Assembly: GCA_903837025.1 (NCBI GenBank)
Contig: CAILTC010000171.1
Coordinates: 1-5,523, forward strand
DNA: 5,523 nt
DNA from: an uncultured Bacteroidota bacterium
GTDB lineage: Bacteria > Bacteroidota > Bacteroidia > Flavobacteriales > Flavobacteriaceae
Direction of reading: 5' to 3'
Part shown: positions 1 through 5,370 of the stretch, in pieces
How the letters are laid out: the number at the start of each line of letters is the position of its first letter
Numbering within the stretch: position 1 is the stretch's first letter
Notes under the pieces: model-generated
Databases searched by the model: none
What the model was told of the DNA's origin: nothing
Seen by the model: only the letters and a program-made list of their open reading frames with translations
Translations under genes and position numbers: made by a program

Positions 1-758
1 CCAACACTTTTTGGAGGATGGCAAAATCTTACTTCACGACCTATAATTCCGGCACTTCTGGGAAAAACACGTTCTTCTCCCCGATTATAGAAAATCACTT
101 TATCATTTTCATCTACATAAGTCAAATCTAGCGGCATCGTTTTTAGAAGTAGATTCACTTGTTCCACCGTCATATAACCTTCGTCGTAATGCGAAGTGTT
201 ATCGAGCGAAAAAGTCATTTCTCTTTTGGTAAAATCTTCACTCGGGTGAATGTATTCCTGACTTGGGTAAGGAGCTGGAGTTTCGGGCAACATCCAACCC
301 ATTTCCTCTTCGCCTTTACGCATAGCGATCCAATCGGTTTCTGTGAGTAAATCCAAGGCATTGGGAAACAAAACGTTATCTTCTGTTTTTATCAATCGAA
401 GAATTCCATCTACTAAGAAAGGAGTATTGTTGTTTATTTTGTCAAATTCTTCGGCATCCATATTTTTTCGTAACAATCTAAATTGTTCTCTCAAATTATC
501 GTGAAACGACCACATTCCTTGCGAAGGGCCGTTCCAACCTTTCTTTTCCAAAAAGGGAAAAAGCTGGTTTTCTTTTCGGGCAAATCGCTTTTCGATAGTT
601 TGAAGTTGGTTAAAAATATTCGTGTATTTCTGAAATTCAGCTTTAGAATCGGTTGCTGCTATTGCTGCTAAAAGTCTATTGATAATTTCTTTTTCTTGAT
701 AGTAAATCGAAACAGGATGGCCTTGGGCAAGTTTTGTTGAGTTTAAAATTTCGTTCAT
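1..758 (-). CDS. Hemerythrin-PAS (DUF438-type) protein, C-terminus outside window
   Basis: Translating the minus strand from the ATG at 758-756 gives 252 uninterrupted codons that run off the left edge, so the gene is 3'-partial. Residues about 10-150 resemble the hemerythrin-like helical domain of DUF438 proteins: GHPV at 13-16, RKENQLFPFLEKKGW around 61-75, MWSFHD with H86 at 82-87, and KTEDNVLFP at 124-132. H14, E63, H86 and E126 are candidate iron ligands. From about residue 195 a PAS-type domain begins (LLLKTMPLDLTYVDENDKV), ending at the edge with GREVRFCHPPKSV, a phrase typical of the PAS part of this family. Such proteins are thought to be soluble cytosolic sensors of oxygen, NO or redox state; the exact ligand is not known to me. 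It is divergent from ric and has its own palindromic site 55 bp upstream. The start is supported by an A-rich leader and by being the first Met before the domain. Family call is firm, function inferred. Confidence 0.85.
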   Translation of the reverse strand, partial: MNEILNSTKLAQGHPVSIYYQEKEIINRLLAAIAATDSKAEFQKYTNIFNQLQTIEKRFARKENQLFPFLEKKGWNGPSQGMWSFHDNLREQFRLLRKNMDAEEFDKINNNTPFLVDGILRLIKTEDNVLFPNALDLLTETDWIAMRKGEEEMGWMLPETPAPYPSQEYIHPSEDFTKREMTFSLDNTSHYDEGYMTVEQVNLLLKTMPLDLTYVDENDKVIFYNRGEERVFPRSAGIIGREVRFCHPPKSV

Positions 759-782
759 TTTTATTTTATTTTTTAACTGCTA

Positions 783-790
783 CAAAGGAC
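783..790 (-). promoter_or_regulatory. Possible -7 promoter element for the hemerythrin-PAS gene
   Basis: Read on the minus strand this is GTCCTTTG, matching the TTTG half of the Bacteroidota -7 consensus TAnnTTTG but not the TA half. A start site around 778 would put the palindrome at 813-826 centred near -41.5, the classic position for class II activation by CRP/FNR proteins, and leave a leader of about 20 bases. The spacing is suggestive; the element alone is weak. Confidence 0.3.
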
Positions 791-812
791 GTTTCGAAAT
801 ATTTTACTAAAC

Positions 813-826
813 ATGATTGCAATCAT
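813..826. promoter_or_regulatory. CRP/FNR-type palindrome proximal to the hemerythrin-PAS gene
   Basis: ATGATTGCAATCAT is a perfect 14-bp inverted repeat with the ATGAT-N4-ATCAT layout. FNR-type regulators bind TTGAT-N4-ATCAA, so this differs only in the outermost base of each half. It lies 55 bp upstream of the minus-strand start codon. The same half-sites recur at 941-954 in front of ric, which argues that one regulator controls both divergent genes. Which regulator binds is inference, since no CRP/FNR gene lies in the window. Confidence 0.6.
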
Positions 827-940
827 ATTCAATAGAATATTATTTCTATAAAATTTGCAGATGCAACAAAAAACGGAATTAAATAACAGCTTTTTACTTA
901 TTCACATTTGTTAATAAAAAAATGATAATAAAAAGGAAAC

Positions 941-954
941 ATGATTTAAATCAT
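941..954. promoter_or_regulatory. CRP/FNR-type palindrome proximal to ric
   Basis: ATGATTTAAATCAT is a perfect 14-bp inverted repeat with half-sites identical to those at 813-826 and a different 4-base centre (TTAA against TGCA). It ends 99 bases before the ric ATG. If it sits at -41.5, transcription would start near 989. TAAAATTA at 977-984 would then lie at about the -7 position as a degenerate flavobacterial element. A weaker alternative promoter, CACATTTG at 903-910, would place the site downstream of the start, as for a repressor. An NsrR-like Rrf2 protein is a less likely binder, since its known sites are longer. Confidence 0.6.
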
Positions 955-1053
955 ACAAAATAAAATTAATAATGGGTAAAATTATAGTCATGAAAACCAA
1001 GCTATAAATACCCCCAAAGTATTGATATTTAAACAGCTATAAAAACAAAAAAA

Positions 1054-1785
1054 ATGGAACTAGTAAAAACAATAACTATAGGTGACTACGTAGCTCAAGA
1101 CTTTAGAACTGCTGCTATTTTTTCAAAACATGGAATCGATTTTTGCTGTAAAGGACAAAGAACACTAGAAGAAGTTTGCAACAAAAAAGACATTAATGAA
1201 ACCAAATTAATAGCAGAATTAAATGAGGTTTTAGCAACAAAAAATGATTCGGAAATAGATTTCAACTCCTGGCCATTGGATATATTGACCGATTATATAG
1301 AAAAAACCCATCACCATTTTGTTGAAGAAAAAACACCAATTCTCCTTCAATATTTAGATAAATTGTGCAATGTTCACGGTAGCAACCATCCAGAGTTATT
1401 CGAAATAAACGAACTATTCAAAGATTGTGCAGCAGAACTTGTGCCACACATGAAAAAAGAAGAACTGATTTTGTTCCCTTTCATCAAAGAAATGATAAAT
1501 GCTACAAAAAGTCACGGCACTATTGACGAACCCATTTTTGGAACCATAAAAAATCCTATTACGGCAATGATGCACGATCATGACCATGAAGGCGAACGTT
1601 TCCGTAAAATTTCCGCCTTGACCAATAATTATACACCGCCAGATGACACTTGCAATACCTATCGTGTAACCTACGCAATGCTTGAGAAATTCGAACAAGA
1701 TCTACACAAACACATTCATTTAGAAAGCAATATACATTTTCCGAAAGCTAAAGCTTTAGAGAAATTTTTCTCGACCGAAGAATAA
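1054..1785 (+). CDS. ric: Iron-sulfur cluster repair di-iron protein RIC (YtfE/ScdA family)
   Basis: The 243-aa product has the two-part build of RIC proteins, which restore Fe-S clusters (and probably other iron centres) damaged by nitric oxide or oxidants in the cytosol. Residues 5-45 form the ScdA N-terminal domain, with the hallmark GIDFCCKGQRTLEEVC (adjacent C31-C32 and C42). Residues from about 75 form a hemerythrin-like four-helix domain. The candidate di-iron ligands H87, H132, E136, H176, H220 and E224 (HxxxE at 132-136 and 220-224) have almost the same internal spacing as I recall for E. coli YtfE. Length is slightly above the usual 220-odd residues. The ATG follows an A-rich leader and matches the expected domain start. 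It heads the operon, with nrdD 30 bp downstream, suggesting that cluster repair is co-expressed with the oxygen-sensitive reductase and its [4Fe-4S] activase. A palindromic CRP/FNR-like site lies upstream. Confidence 0.95.
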   Translation: MELVKTITIGDYVAQDFRTAAIFSKHGIDFCCKGQRTLEEVCNKKDINETKLIAELNEVLATKNDSEIDFNSWPLDILTDYIEKTHHHFVEEKTPILLQYLDKLCNVHGSNHPELFEINELFKDCAAELVPHMKKEELILFPFIKEMINATKSHGTIDEPIFGTIKNPITAMMHDHDHEGERFRKISALTNNYTPPDDTCNTYRVTYAMLEKFEQDLHKHIHLESNIHFPKAKALEKFFSTEE

Positions 1786-1815
1786 AACAAAAACAAAACA
1801 TAAATCAATATAAGT

Positions 1816-3924
1816 ATGGAAAAGTACGTTATCAAAAGGAACGGAGATTATAAACCGTTTGAAAGTTTCAAAATTGAAGATGCTATCTCAAAAAGTTTTC
1901 AGAGTGCTACTATAGCATTCGATGAAAGTGTTTTTGAAAATGTTATCGCAGACTTACAATCCAAAGAAACTTGGGCTGTCGAAGAAATTCAGGATTTAAT
2001 CGAGAAAAGCCTTTTCGAGAAACAGTATTTTGAAGTCATGCGTTCCTTTATGTTGTACCGCCACACCCGAAAATTGCAACGGGAACAAGTTGACGGCATC
2101 AACGAAGACACCACTTATGTTGATAGTTCACAAACCATCGCCGAATATATCGAACAAACCGATTGGCGCATCAATGCCAATGCAAACACCTCCTATTCGA
2201 ATGCAGGTTTGGTCAATAATGTTGCAGGAAAAATCATTGCTAATTATTGGCTCGATAAGGTTTACACCAAAGAAGAAGGTTATGCCCACCGAAACGGCGA
2301 TATCCATATTCACGATTTAGATTGCTTAACCGGATATTGTGCGGGATGGAGTTTGCGCGTTTTACTTAACGAAGGTTTCAACGGAATTCGAGGTCGGGTC
2401 GAAAGCAAAGCACCTTCTCATTTTAGAGAAGCTTTGGGACAAATGGCGAATTTTCTTGGCATTCTGCAAAGCGAATGGGCTGGCGCACAAGCTTTCAGTT
2501 CCTTCGACACCTATCTTGCACCTTATGTTTTCAAGGATGATTTGTCTTTTGACGAGGTCTTGAAAGCGGTTCGAAGTTTTGTCTATAATCTAAATGTTCC
2601 GGCCCGTTGGGGACAATCGCCTTTTACCAATATCACCTTGGATTGGGTGGTTCCTGAAGATTTGAAAACCCAAATTCCAACGAAAAACGACTTGCATTTT
2701 TTCGAAAGTAATTTCAATCATGACCTTTTGGTTCGAGCTCAAGAACGCGGTGTCAACAAATTAACCGACTTGCGTTATGAGCATTTTCAAAAGGAAATGA
2801 ACCTCATCAACAAAGCGTATTATACAGTAATGACCGAAGGCGATGCCAACGGACAACCTTTTACCTTCCCAATTCCAACGGTGAATATTACCGAAGAATT
2901 CGATTGGGATGGCGAAAACACCGACTTGCTTTTCGAAAATACAGCAAAAATTGGCTCTTCTTATTTCCAAAATTTCATTGGAAGCCAATATAAATTAGAT
3001 GAAAACGGCAATAAAGTAGAAAATGAAAGTGCTTATAAACCCAATGCCGTTCGGAGTATGTGCTGCCGTTTGCAACTGGATTTGCGTGAATTATTAAAAC
3101 GTGGAAATGGGCTTTTTGGCAGTGCCGAAATGACCGGAAGCATTGGCGTAGTGACTATAAACATGGCTCGTTTGGGTTATTTATACAGAGGAAACAAAGG
3201 GGAATTATTCAAACAATTGGATAAATTATTGTATATTTCTAAATCGACTTTAGAGAAAAAAAGGGTCTTCATTCAGGAAATGTACGACCGGGGTTTATAT
3301 CCGTATACCAAAAGATATTTGCAACATTTCAGAAATCACTTTTCGACCATTGGCGTAAACGGTATCAACGAAATGATCGTCAATTTTACAGCGAATCAAG
3401 ATAATGTAACTTCCGAATCTGGGATTGATTTTGCTTCAGAAGTGCTAGAACATATTCGCAATCGAATGATCGAATTTCAGTCAGAAACTGGGAATTTATA
3501 CAATCTTGAAGCCACACCAGCCGAAGGAACAACGTATCGTTTTGCCAAAGAAGACAAAAAACGTTTCCCCAAAATCATTCAAGCCGGACAAGATGATAAC
3601 ATTTATTACACCAATAGCTCCCAAATTCCGGTAGATTTTACCGAAGATCCATTCGAAGCTTTGCTTTTGCAAGATGAACTGCAATGCAAATATACCGGAG
3701 GAACCGTTTTGCACTTGTATATGAGCGAGAAAATGAGTTCTTCCCAAGCGTGCAAGCAGTTTGTCAAAAAAGTAGTTTCTAGTTTCAGATTGCCTTATAT
3801 TACAGTAACACCAGTATTTAGCGTTTGTCCCGTTCATGGTTATTTGAATGGCGAACACGAATTTTGCCCAAAATGTGATGACATTCTAATTGAAAAAGAA
3901 GAGTGTCTAAAGTTTAAGGTCTAA
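1816..3924 (+). CDS. nrdD: Anaerobic (class III) ribonucleoside-triphosphate reductase, large part, lacking the glycyl-radical tail
   Basis: This 702-aa cytosolic enzyme reduces ribonucleoside triphosphates to deoxy forms without oxygen. Residues about 3-93 are an ATP cone (VIKRNGDYKPFESFKIEDAI). The reductase barrel follows, with HIHDLDCLTGYCAGWSL at 164-180 (C175 probably equals C79 of phage T4 NrdD). VRSMCCRLQLDLRELLKRGNG at 412-432 should hold the thiyl-radical cysteine (C416 or C417), and N449 lies in GSIGVVTIN. Near the end, SVCPVHGYLNGEHEFCPKC (669-687) is the zinc site, with C671, C684, C687 and possibly H674 as ligands. A normal NrdD continues within a few residues to a glycyl-radical motif (RVxGYxRPV...N.GK). 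Here it ends 15 residues later in ECLKFKV, coded partly by a heptad repeat. The missing motif is in the separate gene at 3986-4108. The alternative, an inactive reductase, is less likely because every other motif is intact. Confidence 0.95.
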   Translation: MEKYVIKRNGDYKPFESFKIEDAISKSFQSATIAFDESVFENVIADLQSKETWAVEEIQDLIEKSLFEKQYFEVMRSFMLYRHTRKLQREQVDGINEDTTYVDSSQTIAEYIEQTDWRINANANTSYSNAGLVNNVAGKIIANYWLDKVYTKEEGYAHRNGDIHIHDLDCLTGYCAGWSLRVLLNEGFNGIRGRVESKAPSHFREALGQMANFLGILQSEWAGAQAFSSFDTYLAPYVFKDDLSFDEVLKAVRSFVYNLNVPARWGQSPFTNITLDWVVPEDLKTQIPTKNDLHFFESNFNHDLLVRAQERGVNKLTDLRYEHFQKEMNLINKAYYTVMTEGDANGQPFTFPIPTVNITEEFDWDGENTDLLFENTAKIGSSYFQNFIGSQYKLDENGNKVENESAYKPNAVRSMCCRLQLDLRELLKRGNGLFGSAEMTGSIGVVTINMARLGYLYRGNKGELFKQLDKLLYISKSTLEKKRVFIQEMYDRGLYPYTKRYLQHFRNHFSTIGVNGINEMIVNFTANQDNVTSESGIDFASEVLEHIRNRMIEFQSETGNLYNLEATPAEGTTYRFAKEDKKRFPKIIQAGQDDNIYYTNSSQIPVDFTEDPFEALLLQDELQCKYTGGTVLHLYMSEKMSSSQACKQFVKKVVSSFRLPYITVTPVFSVCPVHGYLNGEHEFCPKCDDILIEKEECLKFKV

Positions 3925-3932
3925 AGTTGAGT
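3905..3932 (+). repeat. Heptad repeat across the nrdD stop codon
   Basis: Four 7-base units lie in tandem: GTCTAAA, GTTTAAG, GTCTAAA, GTTGAGT. Seen as 14-mers, GTCTAAAGTT at 3905-3914 recurs at 3919-3928. The array codes for the last nrdD residues and supplies the TAA stop at 3922-3924. Short arrays of GTCTAAA-like heptads occur in flavobacterial intergenic DNA (from memory). Its position exactly where the NrdD polypeptide is interrupted suggests a role in forming or shifting the split. Confidence 0.6.
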
Positions 3933-3943
3933 ACCAAATTTAA

Positions 3944-3959
3944 TTTGTCATATGACAAA
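3944..3959. promoter_or_regulatory. Perfect 16-bp palindrome between nrdD and the glycyl-radical gene
   Basis: TTTGTCATATGACAAA is an exact inverted repeat. As DNA it contains TTGTC-N4-GACAA, the layout of a CRP/FNR-family operator with half-sites unlike the two near ric. As RNA it can fold into a 6-bp stem (TTTGTC/GACAAA) with an ATAT loop, followed by an A-rich stretch and not by U residues, so it is not an ordinary terminator. It could set the relative levels of nrdD and the small gene, block an upstream 3' exonuclease, or be a secondary promoter site. The sequence alone does not decide. Confidence 0.5.
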
Positions 3960-3985
3960 AAAACATAATAATTAAACAAAAAAAT

Positions 3986-4108
3986 ATGAAAACAAAAACG
4001 AATCCTATTTTAGAACAAAATCAGCATTTGAGAACCAAATGTCTTGTATATACACGTGTAATGGGGTATCACAGACCCGTAGAAAGCTTTAATATTGGAA
4101 AAAAATGA
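3986..4108 (+). CDS. Separate 40-aa glycyl-radical domain of class III ribonucleotide reductase
   Basis: This short reading frame has an ATG after an A-rich leader (AAACAAAAAAAT), a typical Bacteroidota start, and ends at the TGA at 4106-4108. The product carries, at residues 22-40, YTRVMGYHRPVESFNIGKK. This is the conserved C-terminal glycyl-radical signature of class III ribonucleotide reductases (S/T-R-V-x-G-Y-x-R-P-V-x-x-W/F-N-x-G-K). G27 would be the residue that NrdG converts to a glycyl radical. It is not in frame with nrdD (frame 2 against frame 1), the 61-bp gap contains stops, and nrdD itself lacks this motif. The most economical reading is a split enzyme whose radical domain is made as a separate peptide and docks on NrdD, much as YfiD replaces the radical domain of pyruvate formate-lyase. 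It ends right after GKK, without the EF..R tail usual in intact NrdD. It overlaps nrdG by 14 bases. Confidence 0.8.
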   Translation: MKTKTNPILEQNQHLRTKCLVYTRVMGYHRPVESFNIGKK

Positions 4109-4823
4109 GAACACAAACAACGAACTCATTTCACTGAAGGAAAATGCTAGCAAGCCCATTTATAGCTTAACGCCTTTTACTTTATTGGATTATCCGCATC
4201 AATCAGCCTGTATTCTTTGGTTTGCAGGCTGTAATATGCGCTGTTTATATTGCTATAATCCCGAAATTGTGTTGGGAAAAGGAAGTCTTTCTTTCGAGAA
4301 AATACTTTCTTTTTTGCAGTCTAGAAAAAATTTATTAGATGCCGTAGTTTTTAGTGGTGGTGAATGCCTTTTGCATAAAAATGTCATTCCGTTGATTGCC
4401 GAAGTCAAAAAAATGGGCTTTTTGGTCAAAATTGATACCAATGGAAGTTCGCCAAAAGTGATGCAGCAATTGCTAAACCAAAATCAAATCGATTATATTG
4501 CCTTAGATTACAAAGCCCCAAAATCGAAATTTAAAGCCATTACACAATCCGATTTATATGATTCCTTTGCAACAACACTGGATTTGATTCTGAAAGCTAA
4601 AATTCCTTTTGAGGTTCGAACAACGTATCATTCTGATTTGCTAACCGAAGAAAACCTAATAGAAATGATCGCTTTCTTAGAAAGCAGGAATTATGTAGGC
4701 AATTATTACCTTCAATATTTCAAGAACAATGTTACTACGCTTTCAAAATTAGAGCGTTCTAAAAACAGCATTGATTACCAGAAATTATCAACCCCAACAA
4801 TAAAAATTATTTTAAGAGAATAA
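4095..4823 (+). CDS. nrdG: Anaerobic ribonucleotide reductase activating protein, radical SAM (NrdG)
   Basis: The 242-aa product is a radical S-adenosylmethionine enzyme that abstracts hydrogen from the NrdD glycine to create the glycyl radical. C46, C50 and C53 (AGCNMRCLYCYNPE) form the CxxxCxxC motif binding [4Fe-4S]. SGGE at 87-90 is the SAM-amino contact, and KIDTNGSSP at 112-120 follows it as in the family. The KPIYSLTPFTLLDYP entry and length suit the NrdG2-type subfamily. The start is unusual. The frame is open only from 4083, has no ATG before residue 48, and TTG at 4095 is the only standard start between the stop at 4080 and the core apart from CTG at 4134. TTG adds about 20 residues before the conserved KPIYSLTPF. 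It lies inside the upstream glycyl-peptide gene, so translation is probably coupled to it; a frameshift at the A7 run is the alternative. The Rrf2 gene follows after 18 bp. Confidence 0.92.
   Translation: MEKNENTNNELISLKENASKPIYSLTPFTLLDYPHQSACILWFAGCNMRCLYCYNPEIVLGKGSLSFEKILSFLQSRKNLLDAVVFSGGECLLHKNVIPLIAEVKKMGFLVKIDTNGSSPKVMQQLLNQNQIDYIALDYKAPKSKFKAITQSDLYDSFATTLDLILKAKIPFEVRTTYHSDLLTEENLIEMIAFLESRNYVGNYYLQYFKNNVTTLSKLERSKNSIDYQKLSTPTIKIILRE
4099..4105 (+). other. A7 run in the glycyl-peptide/nrdG overlap
   Basis: Seven A residues precede the TGA stop of the 40-aa gene (GG-A7-TGAG). In that frame the bases read GGA AAA AAA TGA. Loss of one A, or a +1 shift, continues the glycyl peptide directly into the nrdG frame as GK(K)NENTNNE. 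Homopolymer A runs are known sites of transcriptional slippage, of ribosomal frameshifting and of sequencing error. I see no downstream pseudoknot that would favour programmed shifting. Confidence 0.4.
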
Positions 4824-4841
4824 TTCTAATAACTAAAAAAA

Positions 4842-5273
4842 ATGTTTTCAAAAACTTGTGAATACGCCATTCGCGCTTCTATATTTATAGCGTCGCAATC
4901 CTATCAAGACAAAAGAGTAACCATAAAAGACATTGCCGAAAAAATTGATTCTCCAAAGTTTTTTACTGCCAAAATTCTTCAAATTTTAGCCAAAAACGAC
5001 CTCGTGCATTCCGTCAAAGGAATTGGTGGCGGTTTCGAAATCCCAAAAGAAATTATGAGCCAAATCAAGCTTTCGCAGATTGTAATGGCCATTGATGGTG
5101 ACTCGATTTTTACCTGTTGCGGTTTGGGATTGGGTAAATGTTCTGAAATACACCATTGTTCCGTTCATGAAAAATTTAAAGAAATCAGACATGAAATAAC
5201 CTCGATGCTCGTCAATACCAATCTCGAAGAACTCGCTTTGGGAATTAAATCAGGGGATTCTTTTTTGAAGTGA
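4842..5273 (+). CDS. Rrf2-family transcriptional regulator with Fe-S-type cysteine cluster
   Basis: The 143-aa product begins with the Rrf2 signature MFSKTCEYAIRASIFIA. A winged helix-turn-helix follows (IKDIAEKIDSPKFFTAKILQIL at 28-49), with the wing VKGIGGGFEI at 58-67. A cysteine-rich loop, FTCCGLGLGKCSEIHHCSVH, lies at 90-109. C92 or C93, C100 and C106 are candidate cluster ligands. The spacing from C92 (x7, x5) is close to what I recall for RirA, and that from C93 (x6, x5) falls near IscR and NsrR. Relatives bind [2Fe-2S] or [4Fe-4S] clusters and sense NO, oxygen or iron status, acting mostly as DNA-binding repressors. It is last in the ric-nrdD-nrdG unit, 18 bp after nrdG, so it probably regulates this operon or genes with the same signal; an NsrR-like NO sensor would suit ric. 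Ligand, signal and target are not shown by the sequence. Length and the ATG after CTAAAAAAA are normal. Confidence 0.93.
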   Translation: MFSKTCEYAIRASIFIASQSYQDKRVTIKDIAEKIDSPKFFTAKILQILAKNDLVHSVKGIGGGFEIPKEIMSQIKLSQIVMAIDGDSIFTCCGLGLGKCSEIHHCSVHEKFKEIRHEITSMLVNTNLEELALGIKSGDSFLK

Positions 5274-5289
5274 TAGCGTAAATAAAATC

Positions 5290-5315
5290 AATAATTACAA
5301 GTAATTGTTTGTTTT
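5290..5315 (+). terminator. Weak terminator-like stem after the Rrf2 gene
   Basis: AATTAC (5293-5298) and GTAATT (5301-5306) form an inverted repeat separated by AA, extendable outward by one G-T and two A-T pairs. It begins 16 bases after the Rrf2 stop and is followed by the T-rich GTTTGTTTTG. With an all-A/T-rich stem and no pure T tract it would be a weak intrinsic terminator; the hairpins further on may add to termination. Confidence 0.35.
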
Positions 5316-5320
5316 GCTAA

Positions 5321-5337
5321 GAAATCCAGAGGATTTC
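5321..5337. repeat. Extragenic hairpin, 7-bp stem
   Basis: GAAATCC-AGA-GGATTTC is a perfect 7-bp stem with a 3-base loop, 47 bases after the Rrf2 stop. It is the first unit of the hairpin cluster. Confidence 0.6.
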
Positions 5338-5370
5338 AATAATTATAGAAATTAAAATACCAATTCACCT

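Larger units (their letters stand above)
759..1053. other. Divergent intergenic promoter region
   Basis: This 295-bp gap separates the divergent hemerythrin-PAS and ric genes. It is very AT-rich and contains no convincing gene; the longest ATG-started reading I followed (from 861) is only 17 codons. Its notable contents are the two 14-bp palindromes, with centres 128 bp apart, and a repeated AGCTATAAA at 1000-1008 and 1035-1043 in the ric leader. There is also a short AATAC/GTATT stem with a CCCCAAA loop at 1007-1023, also in the ric leader. The start leaders on both sides are A-rich and lack a Shine-Dalgarno sequence, as is usual in Bacteroidota. Confidence 0.7.

Noticed and set aside
159..671. 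Plus-strand open frames at 159-350 and 483-671
   Set aside because: Both are antisense to the continuous hemerythrin-PAS coding sequence, which has clear family motifs throughout.
861..914. Possible 17-codon peptide from the ATG at 861 (MQQKTELNNSF...)
   Set aside because: Too short, no motif, and in a promoter region; chance opening in AT-rich DNA.
1414..1698. Minus-strand open frame of 94 codons inside ric
   Set aside because: It lies wholly within ric, whose product is clearly recognisable, and its own translation shows no family motif; a shadow frame.
3496..3858. Minus-strand open frame of 120 codons inside nrdD
   Set aside because: It is antisense to the conserved zinc-site end of NrdD, has low-complexity phenylalanine-rich translation and no known motif.
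3922..3988. Ribosomal bypass or intron joining nrdD to the small gene
   Set aside because: The 61-bp gap is too short for a group I or II intron, no matching take-off/landing codons stand out, and the small gene has its own good start; a separate peptide is simpler.
4144..4170. ATG at 4144 as an nrdG start
   Set aside because: It is out of the nrdG frame and reaches a stop after eight codons.
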